Assembly (NCBI GenBank): GCA_963575745.1
Contig: CAUYUJ010015016.1
Span: 36,450-100,449, forward strand
DNA from: Prorocentrum cordatum
Taxonomy: Eukaryota > Sar > Dinophyceae > Prorocentrales > Prorocentraceae
DNA length: 64,000 bases
Direction: 5' to 3'
Under the pieces are notes generated by a model. It saw only the letters and a list, made by a program, of their open reading frames with translations. It searched no databases and was not told the origin of the DNA. Both the position numbers and the translations under genes were made by a program. Positions 47,557 to 55,974 of this stretch are shown here, piece by piece; position 1 is the first letter of the stretch; every line of letters starts with the position of its first letter.

Positions 47557-47654
47557 GTGCCTCTGGTTTCCCCAGCGTTGGCCTCCGTTGGGCGGGGCCG
47601 TTTTCTGGGGATAATGTGTGGCTGTCTGAGGCCCTGGTGACCATGGCTGACACC

Positions 47655-47686
47655 ATCGGCGACGACGACGACGATGACGACGACGC

Positions 47687-47721
<35 letters not shown>

Positions 47722-47740
47722 TCGACGTCGACGGCGACGA
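47655..47740. repeat. GAC triplet repeat
   Basis: (GAC)n with GTC and GGC interruptions. Confidence 0.9.
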
Positions 47741-48150
47741 TCCCCCAGAGGTCCACGGGCCGCCGCAAGAGCTCTTCGGAGGGCTCCTCGGAGGACTCGG
47801 TAGGCCCACGTCGGGTGCGGACAGCATCGGGATGCCTTGTTCCAGAGCGGTCCGGAACGGCCGCGGCGCCCGACACAACCTCCAGAACCACCGGACCTCG
47901 GTGATCTCCGATCGGAGAGGCCTTACGGCCGGTGCCGCCGAACCTTGAAGATGACCCTCATGATGCAGGCGGTGTTCTGAGGTGTTCGGGAAGGTTGTAA
48001 GGCTCCCAATCGGTTGCCGAGCGTGCGGCTAGAGGGCTCCGTGATGCCAACAGCTTTCGAAAAGGAATCCATCCGATTCTGGCCCCAGCCCGATTTCTTC
48101 CCGGTCCTGGTTTCGATTTACCACGACGGGTCAAGCGGGCCAAGATGCAG
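47741..48150. other. Spacer between triplet arrays
   Basis: No gene was recognised. Confidence 0.4.
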
Positions 48151-48154
48151 GACA

Positions 48155-48451
48155 CCAAAAGACGAAGACGACGAACGACGACGTCAACGACGGCTGCGGC
48201 GTCGACGGCGGCGGCAATCGGCGGCGGCTGCGGAGGCGACGCCGAGAGCAATGACGGGCTCTGGTTGAAAAAGGGCCAACAAGGCTCTACCTTCCCCCCA
48301 ACCGAACGACGAGGGCCACGAACGACGACGAGCCACAGTGGCTCAATCGAAAGACGAAAACGACTAGCGACGACGACGAGTGACTAGCGACGACGAACGA
48401 TGACTTACAACGGCGGCGCCGACGACACTGGACGGCAACGAACGACGACGG

Positions 48452-48482
<31 letters not shown>

Positions 48483-48650
48483 GGCGACGACGACGCCGAC
48501 GATGACGAACTACGACGATCGACGACTGACGACCGCCGACCGACGAGCGACGAACGACGACCGTCGACTACGACGACGATCGACGACGAACACGACGTCG
48601 ACCACGACGGCGAACGAAGACGAACACGGTGTCGCGGGGAGCCGAGAGGC
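48155..48650. repeat. ACG/GAC triplet-rich region
   Basis: Irregular ACGACG, GACGGC and CCACGA triplets with one (CCACGA)n run at about 48450-48482. Arg- and Thr-rich frames are compositional. Confidence 0.85.
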
Positions 48651-48699
48651 GGCGGCGAGGAGCCTCTTCGAGGCCCACTAGAGGCCCGAGCAGGCCCAT

Positions 48700-48905
48700 A
48701 CCAAACCCCGATCCTCGATCGGTCGATTGGCCGACCCGCTGACGGCGGCGCTCCTCGATCGGTCGGTGGAGGATCGATCGACCCTCGATCCTCGACCGAC
48801 TGGAGCCTCCTGACCGATCGACCGACCGATCGATTGGCCCGTCGATACCTCGAACGATGGATCCTCGGCTGATCGATGCTCGACCGATCGACCGACCGGC
48901 CGCCG
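48700..48905. repeat. CGATCGACC palindromic repeat cluster
   Basis: Dense GATCGATCG, CGATCGACC and CGATCGGTCG words, many self-complementary, with ATCCTCGATCGGTCG repeated at 48709 and 48751. Confidence 0.75.
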
Positions 48906-48964
48906 GCGGCCCTTCGTGCGCGCGCCCCGCGGAGGTGTCGACGACGTACACCGTCCCCTCCGGC

Positions 48965-49179
48965 GGAACCGTGGTCGCCGCCGTCGCCGCTGCCCCAGTC
49001 GTCGCTGCTTGCCGCCGTCGCCGTTCGGCGTCGTCGCCCGCCGCCGTTGCCGTTGCCGCCGTCGTCGACGCCGCCGTTGAAAGTCGTCGCTGCCGTTATT
49101 GCCTTCGCCGCTCGCCGTCCTTCGTCGCCGCCGTCGTTCAACGCATCCGCCGCCGCGGCCGCCGCCACCGACGCTGCCC

Positions 49180-49230
<51 letters not shown>

Positions 49231-49325
49231 TCGTTCGTAATTCGTCGTCGTTCGTCGTTGTCGTCGCCGCTGCCGCCGCCGTCGCCGTCACCGTCACCGT
49301 CGCCGCGGCCGTCGCGGGCGTCGTT
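48965..49325. repeat. GTC/GCC triplet-repeat region
   Basis: Irregular at first, then (GTC)n at about 49181-49229, then GCCGTC hexamers. Confidence 0.9.
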
Positions 49326-49375
49326 CGGATGGCCATTTTGGCAGCGCGTGGCGTCGGGCCGAGCCGGTTCTTCAC

Positions 49376-49545
49376 CCTCAGTTAGCCTCAGTTACACTCT
49401 GTTAGCCTCATCTAACCTCAGTTATCAACACCTTCCTTCGCCTTCTCATTTCCTCCCGTCTTCCGCCATCCAACTTCAGTTAATCCCAGTTAACCTCAGT
49501 TCCCTTCGTTACAAACAGTTTCCCTCAGTTTCATTTTCCGTCGGT
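49376..49545. repeat. CTCAGTTA-type repeat
   Basis: CCTCAGTTA, CTCTGTTAGC, CAGTTAACC and similar words at about 10-14 bp spacing. The reverse complement type (GGTTAACTAGG) forms an array at 52405-52515. Confidence 0.75.
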
Positions 49546-49675
49546 CACACTCGAGTTCCCCGTGCATTCAGTTTGCGCCCTGTTAACCTACAACTTCATT
49601 GTTGACGCTTCGCGAATCCCCACCAGTCTCCTGACTCCGCTAGCGCCTTCGCTGGTGGACGCGACCGAAAAAGAA

Positions 49676-49735
49676 TCCCCACCAGCCCATCCAGAAACGA
49701 TGCCCAGAGGAATTGCCTCGATCAGGGAAGTGGGC
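49676..49735 (-). mobile_element. LINE 3' tail, minus-strand copy
   Basis: The reverse complement of 59930-59985. Shared blocks, as read here, are CCCCACCAGCCCATCC, GAAACGATGCC and GATCAGGGA. It lies downstream (minus direction) of the RT remnant at 49917-51108, as a 3' untranslated tail should. Such tails are commonly the RT recognition site. Confidence 0.7.
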
Positions 49736-49916
49736 AGCACACAGGGGAAGCCATTATGAGACATGTTGGGATATCTTGAGCCATCTTGGATGTCATTTTG
49801 GGCTCTCCTAGGCTCTGTTGGAGTCATCTTAATCAGTGCTAAACATGTGGCTAAAACCTTCATTAAATCAACATGTGGCTAAAACCTTCGTTAAATAAAT
49901 GATTTGGATCGCATGG

Positions 49917-51108
49917 CCTGGGCGACACCAGGTAGCTGAGCGAGATGCTCCTGCCCGCGCCCGTGCCGAACGCGATCGCCGCCAGCCGCGAACGCCAGCC
50001 CAGAAGCGCCTTGGTGGGCCAGGCCATGCGCGCGATGCCGTAGGTCGTGACTGGCTTCAGGCCCGAGTTGATCAGCTTGATGCCAGCAACCTTGGACGAT
50101 CCTCGGACTTGTTGAACCCTGTCGGCTTGGACGCAGCCAGTCCTGGGCCTCGACCCTGCCACGGCCGTCGATCTTCCCTTCGTGGTGCAGTCGGCTCCAA
50201 GGTTCTTGGCTTCACCAGCGTGTGTGAAGGCCCCCTTCACCCATGTTGAGCTCGATGGCACAGCGCAGCTTGTCGGAGCTGCCGAGGATCTCGCTCTTGC
50301 CGCGGGAGACCACCGCCCCGATGTCACGCTCGAGGCCCCTGGCGACGGATCCAGCCGCCTGGCCCAGGTAGATGCCGACCTTCGCCTCGGTGCCCGTCAT
50401 GCGCAGCGAGCAGTCATCGAACATGATGGCGAGGGACACATCCTTGTACATCCTGCGGTGCTCGGCGTCGATGATGGCCATGCAGCGCCGCAGCAGTCTC
50501 CCAGCGTGCCCACAGCCAGCCACCAGCCCCGTGTCGAGGAGGAAGGCCTCGGAAACGATCCCGTCGACGACAATTCTCCTGGGGCTCTCGTAGGTGCTGA
50601 GCGCCGCCGCCGTGAGCGCCAGCGGGTAGCCCTCGGCCTCCGCGCGCTGCTGGGCCACGCCCAGCGCGATCACCTCGTGGGCCTTCCACAGGTCCAGCAG
50701 CGCGCCGCCTGAGCAAAGGCCTCGGCCATCCGCAGCCTCATTGTGGAGGGCCTGCCACCAGATGGCCTCCTCAGCTGCCTTGCCTTGGCCGCCCCAGAAG
50801 TTGCCTTTCTTTTCCTGTGGAAGTTGAGCCTCCCATGCGCGGCTTTCCTTCTGACGGATGCGTGCCCGCCATCGTGGCAGCCAGGTCAGAAGGCCGATTG
50901 GGCGAAAGCCGCCTGCTGGGTTGAGAAGCATCGCGAGATGTACCGTCCGCGCCGCCGAGGGAAACCCTCCAAGCCGCTCGCACGCCATGCCGAGGTCGAT
51001 GAGGCACTCGATGCACGGGTCGCTGATGTCCGGCGATGAGCCGCGGGTTGCATTGGTCAGCTCCCGCGCCCGTGCGCCTGGCGAACTGCTTGGCCGCCTG
51101 TCGCGCAC
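49917..51108 (-). pseudogene. Minus-strand LINE reverse transcriptase, frameshifted
   Basis: An 298-codon frame (51108 to 50212) has NPAGGFRPIGLLTWLPRW (finger motif), FLLDTGLVAGCGHAGRLL (motif B type), and LAIMFDDCSLRMTG (motif C, both Asp kept). Another minus frame (50327-49863) continues with the thumb: GEAKNLGADCTTKGRS, KPVTTYGIARMAW and PTKALLGWRSRLAA. At least one frameshift separates the two, so this copy is not intact. Confidence 0.65.
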
Positions 51109-51109
51109 G

Positions 51110-51790
51110 CTCCAGCGAGGGCCTTGCCAGCGGCGGCCCAGTCGGCGGTCTCAGCGTGGGCGTCGACGGGGCCGCTGCGTCCTTCAGGGTCCAGACCTCG
51201 TGGGACCAGAACCTGGCGACGGCATCGACCCTGTCCTGTCCGCCCACAGGGGCGCCGTCCACGATCTCGTCTGGCAGCCAGCCCTGGGGCCCTCGGCGGT
51301 GCGCATGGACGGCGCCGCCTCTAGCCTGCATTGAGCGCGCGATCCAGTCGGCGAAACCCTTGGCCTGGCTCGAGCGGAAAGCGTCGGTGAGCGCATTGGC
51401 CTCAGCCTCCAAGGCGTCGGCCTAGGCTACGCGGGCTGCGAGGGGCGCCAGAGGGGCCGTCAGGCTCACGGCCTCCCATCTGGGAGGCAGGCCGCGACGC
51501 GTTGCGCCGGGGAGTGAGCCGACGGCCCCCCTGCGCAGTCGAGGAGGGCGGCTGGGCTGCCTGTCTGCCCGAGCGGTGGCCCAGGGGGGATGGGGCAGGC
51601 GCGGCCCCCGCGGCTCCATCAGCGGGGCCCGCCCACGCTCCCTCGGGCGCCCTCGCTGGAGAGGCAGACGGAGCCAAACGGTGGCCGCAGTTGAAGCAAC
51701 AGGTGCGGGAGCTCCAGGTCCACTTGTACTGGCATTTCGAGCACTTCGAGTATTTGTCCTGTCCACCACGTCTTCCATTGCCACCCATGA
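51110..51790 (-). pseudogene. Minus-strand LINE N-terminal region with zinc ribbon
   Basis: Read from 51788 leftward, the frame gives YSKCSKCQYKWTWSSRTCCF then NCGHRLAP, a C-x2-C-x10/11-C-x2-C ribbon of RanBP2 type at about residues 14-36. An Ala/Pro/Gly-rich stretch follows. The next frame (51412 leftward) has GFADWIARSMQARGGAVHAH. No endonuclease domain was seen between ribbon and RT, so the element is shortened or uses another strategy. Confidence 0.5.
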
Positions 51791-51879
51791 CAATGTGCAG
51801 TGATCCGCACAGAGACTCTGACAGCTCGCATAATGGTTGGTCGGATGATTTTGGCTATGCCAACACTCCCCAAAGTGCT

Positions 51880-52020
51880 CGCAGCGCTCACGATGATGAT
51901 GCAGATGTCGACGATGGTGATGCCGACGACGGTGCCGATGACAACGACGGCGGCGACGACCATTCTGATGGATAATGCGATGTTGACGACGACGAGGGCG
52001 ATGACGAGTGCAGGGGAAAA
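51880..52020. repeat. GAT/GAC triplet-rich stretch
   Basis: Irregular GATGAT, GACGAC and GCCGAC triplets, about 130 bp. Confidence 0.75.
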
Positions 52021-52400
52021 TTCTGTACAAACAGATCGTGTTGTACAGAGTTTTCCCTTCGGGGTTTTCGACGGGTTCGGAGATCGCGGCTCGAGGGTTT
52101 AGGTACAGGCTAGGATCGATCTTCGAGGACGAAGGGTCATCGAGAACCGAGACTTGACGTGTTGACCAAGATATAATTTGACAGGAGGTTTTGAGTTGGA
52201 TCGAGGTTTATGGCGATGTTCGAATGACGAAGACCGGTGTATTGACAAGGATCGACGCTCGAGGTTTCGCTTTTGCGGGGAATCCGAGGCCAGGGGGAAA
52301 GTCTGTGCAAGCTTGGGTGAGATGCCTACAGTGCCATAAAGATTGACTGCGACATGGCGTAACTAGGGTCACCGAGGAAACTGAGGCCAACTGATGTGAC
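52021..52400. other. Spacer with GAGGTTT/CGAGG words
   Basis: TCGAGGTTT, CGAGGGTTT and TTCGAGGACG recur at 20-60 bp spacing, suggesting a very old tandem repeat. No gene was recognised. Confidence 0.4.
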
Positions 52401-52404
52401 AGGG

Positions 52405-52515
52405 AGACTAGGTGTAACTGGGGTTAACTAGGTGTCATTGGGGTTAACTAGGTGTAACTTGGGTCAACTAAGTGAAACTAGGTGTGAATGGTGTAACTAG
52501 GTATAACTAGGTATG
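52405..52515. repeat. GGTTAACTAGGTGTAACT tandem repeat
   Basis: About six units of TAACTGGGGTTAACTAGGTG and shorter variants (roughly 18-20 bp). Confidence 0.85.
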
Positions 52516-52544
52516 GCGTTTGCTGCGACACTCGTTGCCGGCAC

Positions 52545-52872
52545 ACTGCGGATGGCGGCGGCGGCTGTGACAGCCGCAGTGACGATGGAGACGGAGACGG
52601 CGATGGCGATGGCAGCGGCGTCGACGGCGGCGGCGTCGACGGCGGCGGTGGCGACGGAGACGGCGACAGCGATGGCAGCGGCGTCGACGGCGGCGGCGGC
52701 GACTGCGCCGGCGTCGACGTCGGCAGTGGGGGCGACGGCGGCCACGGCGGCGGCGCTGCGAGGTCTCGACCGCGAGGGCCGCGGGCGCCTCGTCCGCCAT
52801 CGTCTGCCGCAGCGCAGCAGCCAGGGACCGCCCGGGTGTTCGGCGTCGACGTCGTCGCCGGATGAGGAGGAT

Positions 52873-52947
<75 letters not shown>

Positions 52948-52954
52948 ACCGTCG

Positions 52955-52995
<41 letters not shown>

Positions 52996-53265
52996 TGTTT
53001 CGTCGTCGTCATCGTCTTCGTCGTCGTCGTCTTCGTCGTCGTCGCCGTCGGAGGATGAGGAGGAGGAGGAGGAGGAGGAGGAGGAGGAGGAGGAGGAGGA
53101 TGTCGTCGTCGTCGTCGTGGTCGTCGTCGTCGTCGCCGTCGTAGTCGTTGGCATCGTCGTCGTCGCCGGGGGAGGAGGAGAAGGATGATGTCATCGCCGT
53201 CGTCGTCGGCGTCGGCGTTGTCGGCGTCATCGTTGGAAGTGGAGGAGGAGGAGGGCGTCCTTGTG
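52545..53265. repeat. Triplet and hexamer repeat region (GGC, GCCGTC, GTC, GGA)
   Basis: GGCGGC/GACGGC (to 52760), spacer, (GCCGTC)n at about 52875-52960, (GTC)n to 53010, (GGA)n at 53052-53100, (GTC)n again to about 53165. Frames are compositional. Confidence 0.9.
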
Positions 53266-53320
53266 ATTTGAGGAGGGGTAGGTCGTCATTGTCGTCGTCG
53301 TCGCCGCCATCGTCGCCAAC

Positions 53321-53705
53321 AAGATCCCAATAGGATCCCAAAAGGGTTCATGTGATCCCAGGAGAGTATCAATAATATTCAAACAGGATCCCCAACATGA
53401 TCACAATAGGCTCCCGATAGCACTCCTATAGGACCCCAAACAGATACCAATCAGTTTCCGATCGGATCCCAGTAGGATGCCAATAGGATTACACTCGGAT
53501 TTGAACTAAATTCCAGTAGGATCCCAATTGGATCCCAATAGGATCCCAGTATGAATTGATAGGACGTCAATGGGATTCAAATTGTATTTCAATCGGGGCC
53601 TGATAGGATGCCAATGGGATAACAATAGGACTCCAATACGATTCCAGTGTGGTCCCAGAAGAGTTCAACAGGATCCAAGTGGCATGCCAATAGGATCTAT
53701 TCCTG
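53321..53705. repeat. 11-bp degenerate minisatellite, AGGATCCCAAT
   Basis: About 34 units of 10-12 bp such as AGGATCCCAAT, AGGATGCCAAT, AGGACTCCAAT and GGGATAACAAT. It is unrelated in sequence to the CTTGG family but has a similar period. Confidence 0.85.
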
Positions 53706-53859
53706 CGCCCACGTGCGGAAATTCAAATTCACAGGGTCCTTGGTGCACAGATAACCGACGGTACGGTCCGGCGGCGATTGTTGGGCGTTCTTTTCTCTAT
53801 ACAAAGGCCAAACTCTCGATCTCACAATCGGGCTTGCAATGCAACTCTTATAGAAAGAA

Positions 53860-54095
53860 GGGGAGGAGGATTCCTTAGGATTCCGTAGGTTGTTCCCACA
53901 CGTCTTTAGGAGTCCTCAGGTGTCGTTTGGATTTTCAGGATTCTTTAAGACTCCTGGTTATGTCCTAATGATGTAGAGTGGAAGTTCTTGGGGTTTCGTT
54001 GAATTTCCTTCGAAGTCGTATTTGGTTTATGATTTCCGCAGGAATCCTTCGGACTTCTTGGGGCTCCTTTAGATAATTTGGGACTCCCATAGGGC
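53860..54095. repeat. Degenerate ~10-11-bp repeat, AGGATTCCTT
   Basis: AGGATTCCTT, AGGATTCCGT, AGGAGTCCTC, GGAATCCTTC and CGGACTTCTT recur at about 10-12 bp. It may be an older version of the preceding array. Confidence 0.6.
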
Positions 54096-54164
54096 GCCGG
54101 TGGGAGTCCGAAACGACCACAATTATATCCAAAGAAAAGTGGTTCACGCCCCAAGAACGCTCCG

Positions 54165-54515
54165 AGACGGCTCCAGGTGGCCACGGAGCCTCTCCAGGAG
54201 GCCGGCAAGAGGCCAACATCATTCCGAAACCTAAAGAACACCAATGTTTTTTATTTCTCGCATTTTCGCTTCGATGGCCTTCCGAGGCCGGCTCCCGAGG
54301 GGGGCCCTACTTAAAACTCCCCTGTTGTTTGATCGATGTCTTTCCAAGATGGGTGCAAGAGCGCCCCAAACTCGCCCAATCTCGCCCCCAAGAGGCGCCC
54401 AAGGGGCCTCCAAGAGGCTCCCAAGAGACCCCCAAGAGGCTTCAAGAGGGATCCCCGAGGCACCCAAGACGCTTATCCAAACGACATCCGAGGAGATTCC
54501 GAGAGACATTCAAGA
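54165..54515. repeat. ~10.5-bp-period minisatellite, block 13
   Basis: CCAAG-type units (CCAAGAGGCGC, CCAAGAGGCTC, CCAAGAGACCC) with TTCGATGGCCTTCCGAGGCC as punctuation near 54271. Confidence 0.75.
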
Positions 54516-54539
54516 GGCGTCTGGCTCTTCTGTTCGCCT

Positions 54540-54657
54540 TTTTCTTTCACCCTCTCCTCCTTCATCTCCTCCGTCTCCTTCTCCTCATCCGCTTGCTCCT
54601 CCTCCTCCTCCTCCTCCTCCTCCTCCTCCTCCTCCTCCTCCTCCTCCTCCTCTCTCT
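54540..54657. repeat. CTC pyrimidine tract before LINE
   Basis: (CTC)n of about 55 bp, preceded by mixed C/T sequence. It ends directly at the spliced-leader sequence. Confidence 0.9.
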
Positions 54658-54679
54658 TCCGTAGCCATTTTGACTCAAG
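54658..54679 (+). other. Spliced-leader sequence at LINE 5' end
   Basis: Twenty-one of 22 bases match the dinoflagellate spliced leader, the only change being G to A at position 16. It starts exactly at the end of the CTC tract and is followed by the LINE leader. In DNA this marks a retrotransposed, trans-spliced RNA 5' end. Confidence 0.9.
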
Positions 54680-54708
54680 TTGAAACCGTCGCCCCGCGGC
54701 TTCAGCTT
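54677..54708 (+). promoter_or_regulatory. 12-bp leader hairpin, loop TCGCCCCG
   Basis: AAGTTGAAACCG pairs with CGGCTTCAGCTT through ten Watson-Crick pairs, one G-U and one A-C mismatch. The loop differs by one base from that at 29046-29053. The middle of the stem differs between the two copies on both strands, which is what selection for pairing would give. Confidence 0.7.
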
Positions 54709-54824
54709 GATTCATAGCCAAGGGGCTGGCCCGAGGTGCGGCCAGTCGTCAGGCGGCTTTGCAGGCATTTTGCCCATCTCTTTTCCGCCATCGGACCTCA
54801 CCAGTTTGTCCGCAGTACGCCGCC

Positions 54825-55922
54825 ATGCCGCCGCGAGGAGTCAAGAAGGCGGAGAGGGCTGAGACCAAGCATGAACGACGGCGTGGAGGAAACTCATCGA
54901 TCAGCCCAACTCCCATCACGTCTGAGCGCAGGACGAGCCCCTCGAGGTTCGACATGAGTCCAGCCAGAACCCGTTCTTCGAGACGCAGCGGTTCCTCCTC
55001 ATTGTCTCCAGCTTCTACCAGACCGCCGAGCTGGATGCGCACGCTGATTGACGATATCAAGGAGACGAACCAGAAGATCGGCAACATGGAGGTCTCCTTC
55101 CAGGCCGGCATGAAAGTTGCGCGCGCCTTGCTCGCCGCGCACGACCATAACTATCAGAACCTCCACGCGAGCTTGACTGAGATCGAGCACGGCACCGCGG
55201 CATCTATCACCCATGCAGTTCAAGAAGCTGTCGAATCGACAGCTCACTCTATCACGGAGCAACTTCAGTCGCTTCGCTCCAACTCTTCTGCGTCAGTTGC
55301 GGGGAGTACCACCATGTCTGATGATCTTCCCCGACGCCAAGGGCCACCTATCGTGAAGACACGCAGGTGGATCGGCACGTTCCCGAGGTGCCTCGCCAGG
55401 CAGCAAAGGCAGGACCACTGGGACAATGTTGTGAAACACCAGATGCCCGCTCACATTATTTCTGATGCATCGCTCAAGATTGCCAGAGCCGCCAAGTCCT
55501 ATTCGGTAGAATTTAGTACGGAGGAGAACGCCAATGCCTTCGCCAACCTGCGCAGCGGGCTCGACATCTCGTGGACCGACCCGCGGAACCAGAGGCCCAG
55601 CATCATCCGTGTCAGAGGTGACCTCCCTGTCGGCGTTCGAGAACGTCAACGCGCCGCCAGTGTGCTATGGCAACAAACACTTGATCTCATCAAAGCAGGG
55701 GGTCGATCCTTGCACACTTACAAGCTCGGGGTCAACGGCTACCAGGGCCTCATCCACCTCTCGTCGCCCGACGACGTCTACGAGCTCTTCTGGGTCAAGG
55801 GCGCAGCCGAGACTGGCTACCAGTACGACCCCGTCCTGGAGAGCTTCCGCGAGTGGAACGTGAGTGACCAGGCCGTGCTGGGCGCGTTGCAGAGGGTGTC
55901 CCACAGCACGCGGCCTCGCTAG
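54825..55922 (+). CDS. LINE ORF1 protein, 365 aa, intact
   Basis: The first ATG after the leader that opens the frame is 54825 (MPPRGVKKAERAETK). Residues 1-70 are basic and Ser/Pro-rich, with an RRxS-type profile suited to RNA binding. About 71-150 (MRTLIDDIKETNQKIGNMEV onward) is helical and probably a coiled coil for trimerisation. About 175-300 (RRWIGTFPRCLARQQRQDHW; AAKSYSVEFSTEENANAFAN; IIRVRGDLPVGVRERQRAAS) looks like the RRM-like and C-terminal nucleic-acid domains of LINE ORF1. It stops at TAG 55920, close to ORF2. Expression is expected from the spliced-leader-capped element RNA. The domain call rests on general resemblance. Confidence 0.75.
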   Translation: MPPRGVKKAERAETKHERRRGGNSSISPTPITSERRTSPSRFDMSPARTRSSRRSGSSSLSPASTRPPSWMRTLIDDIKETNQKIGNMEVSFQAGMKVARALLAAHDHNYQNLHASLTEIEHGTAASITHAVQEAVESTAHSITEQLQSLRSNSSASVAGSTTMSDDLPRRQGPPIVKTRRWIGTFPRCLARQQRQDHWDNVVKHQMPAHIISDASLKIARAAKSYSVEFSTEENANAFANLRSGLDISWTDPRNQRPSIIRVRGDLPVGVRERQRAASVLWQQTLDLIKAGGRSLHTYKLGVNGYQGLIHLSSPDDVYELFWVKGAAETGYQYDPVLESFREWNVSDQAVLGALQRVSHSTRPR

Positions 55923-55974
55923 GGGTCTCCTCATCGAGACCACACTCAAGGGAATAGAGAGCAGGATCGGCCAC

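Noticed and set aside
49325-49350. GGCCATTTTGGC near a GTC array as another spliced-leader relic.
   Set aside because: Only an 11-12-base core matches and neither end does. No plus-strand LINE follows.
50743-51425. Plus-strand proteins across 50182-51425.
   Set aside because: They are antisense shadows of the minus-strand LINE, where the RT motifs lie.
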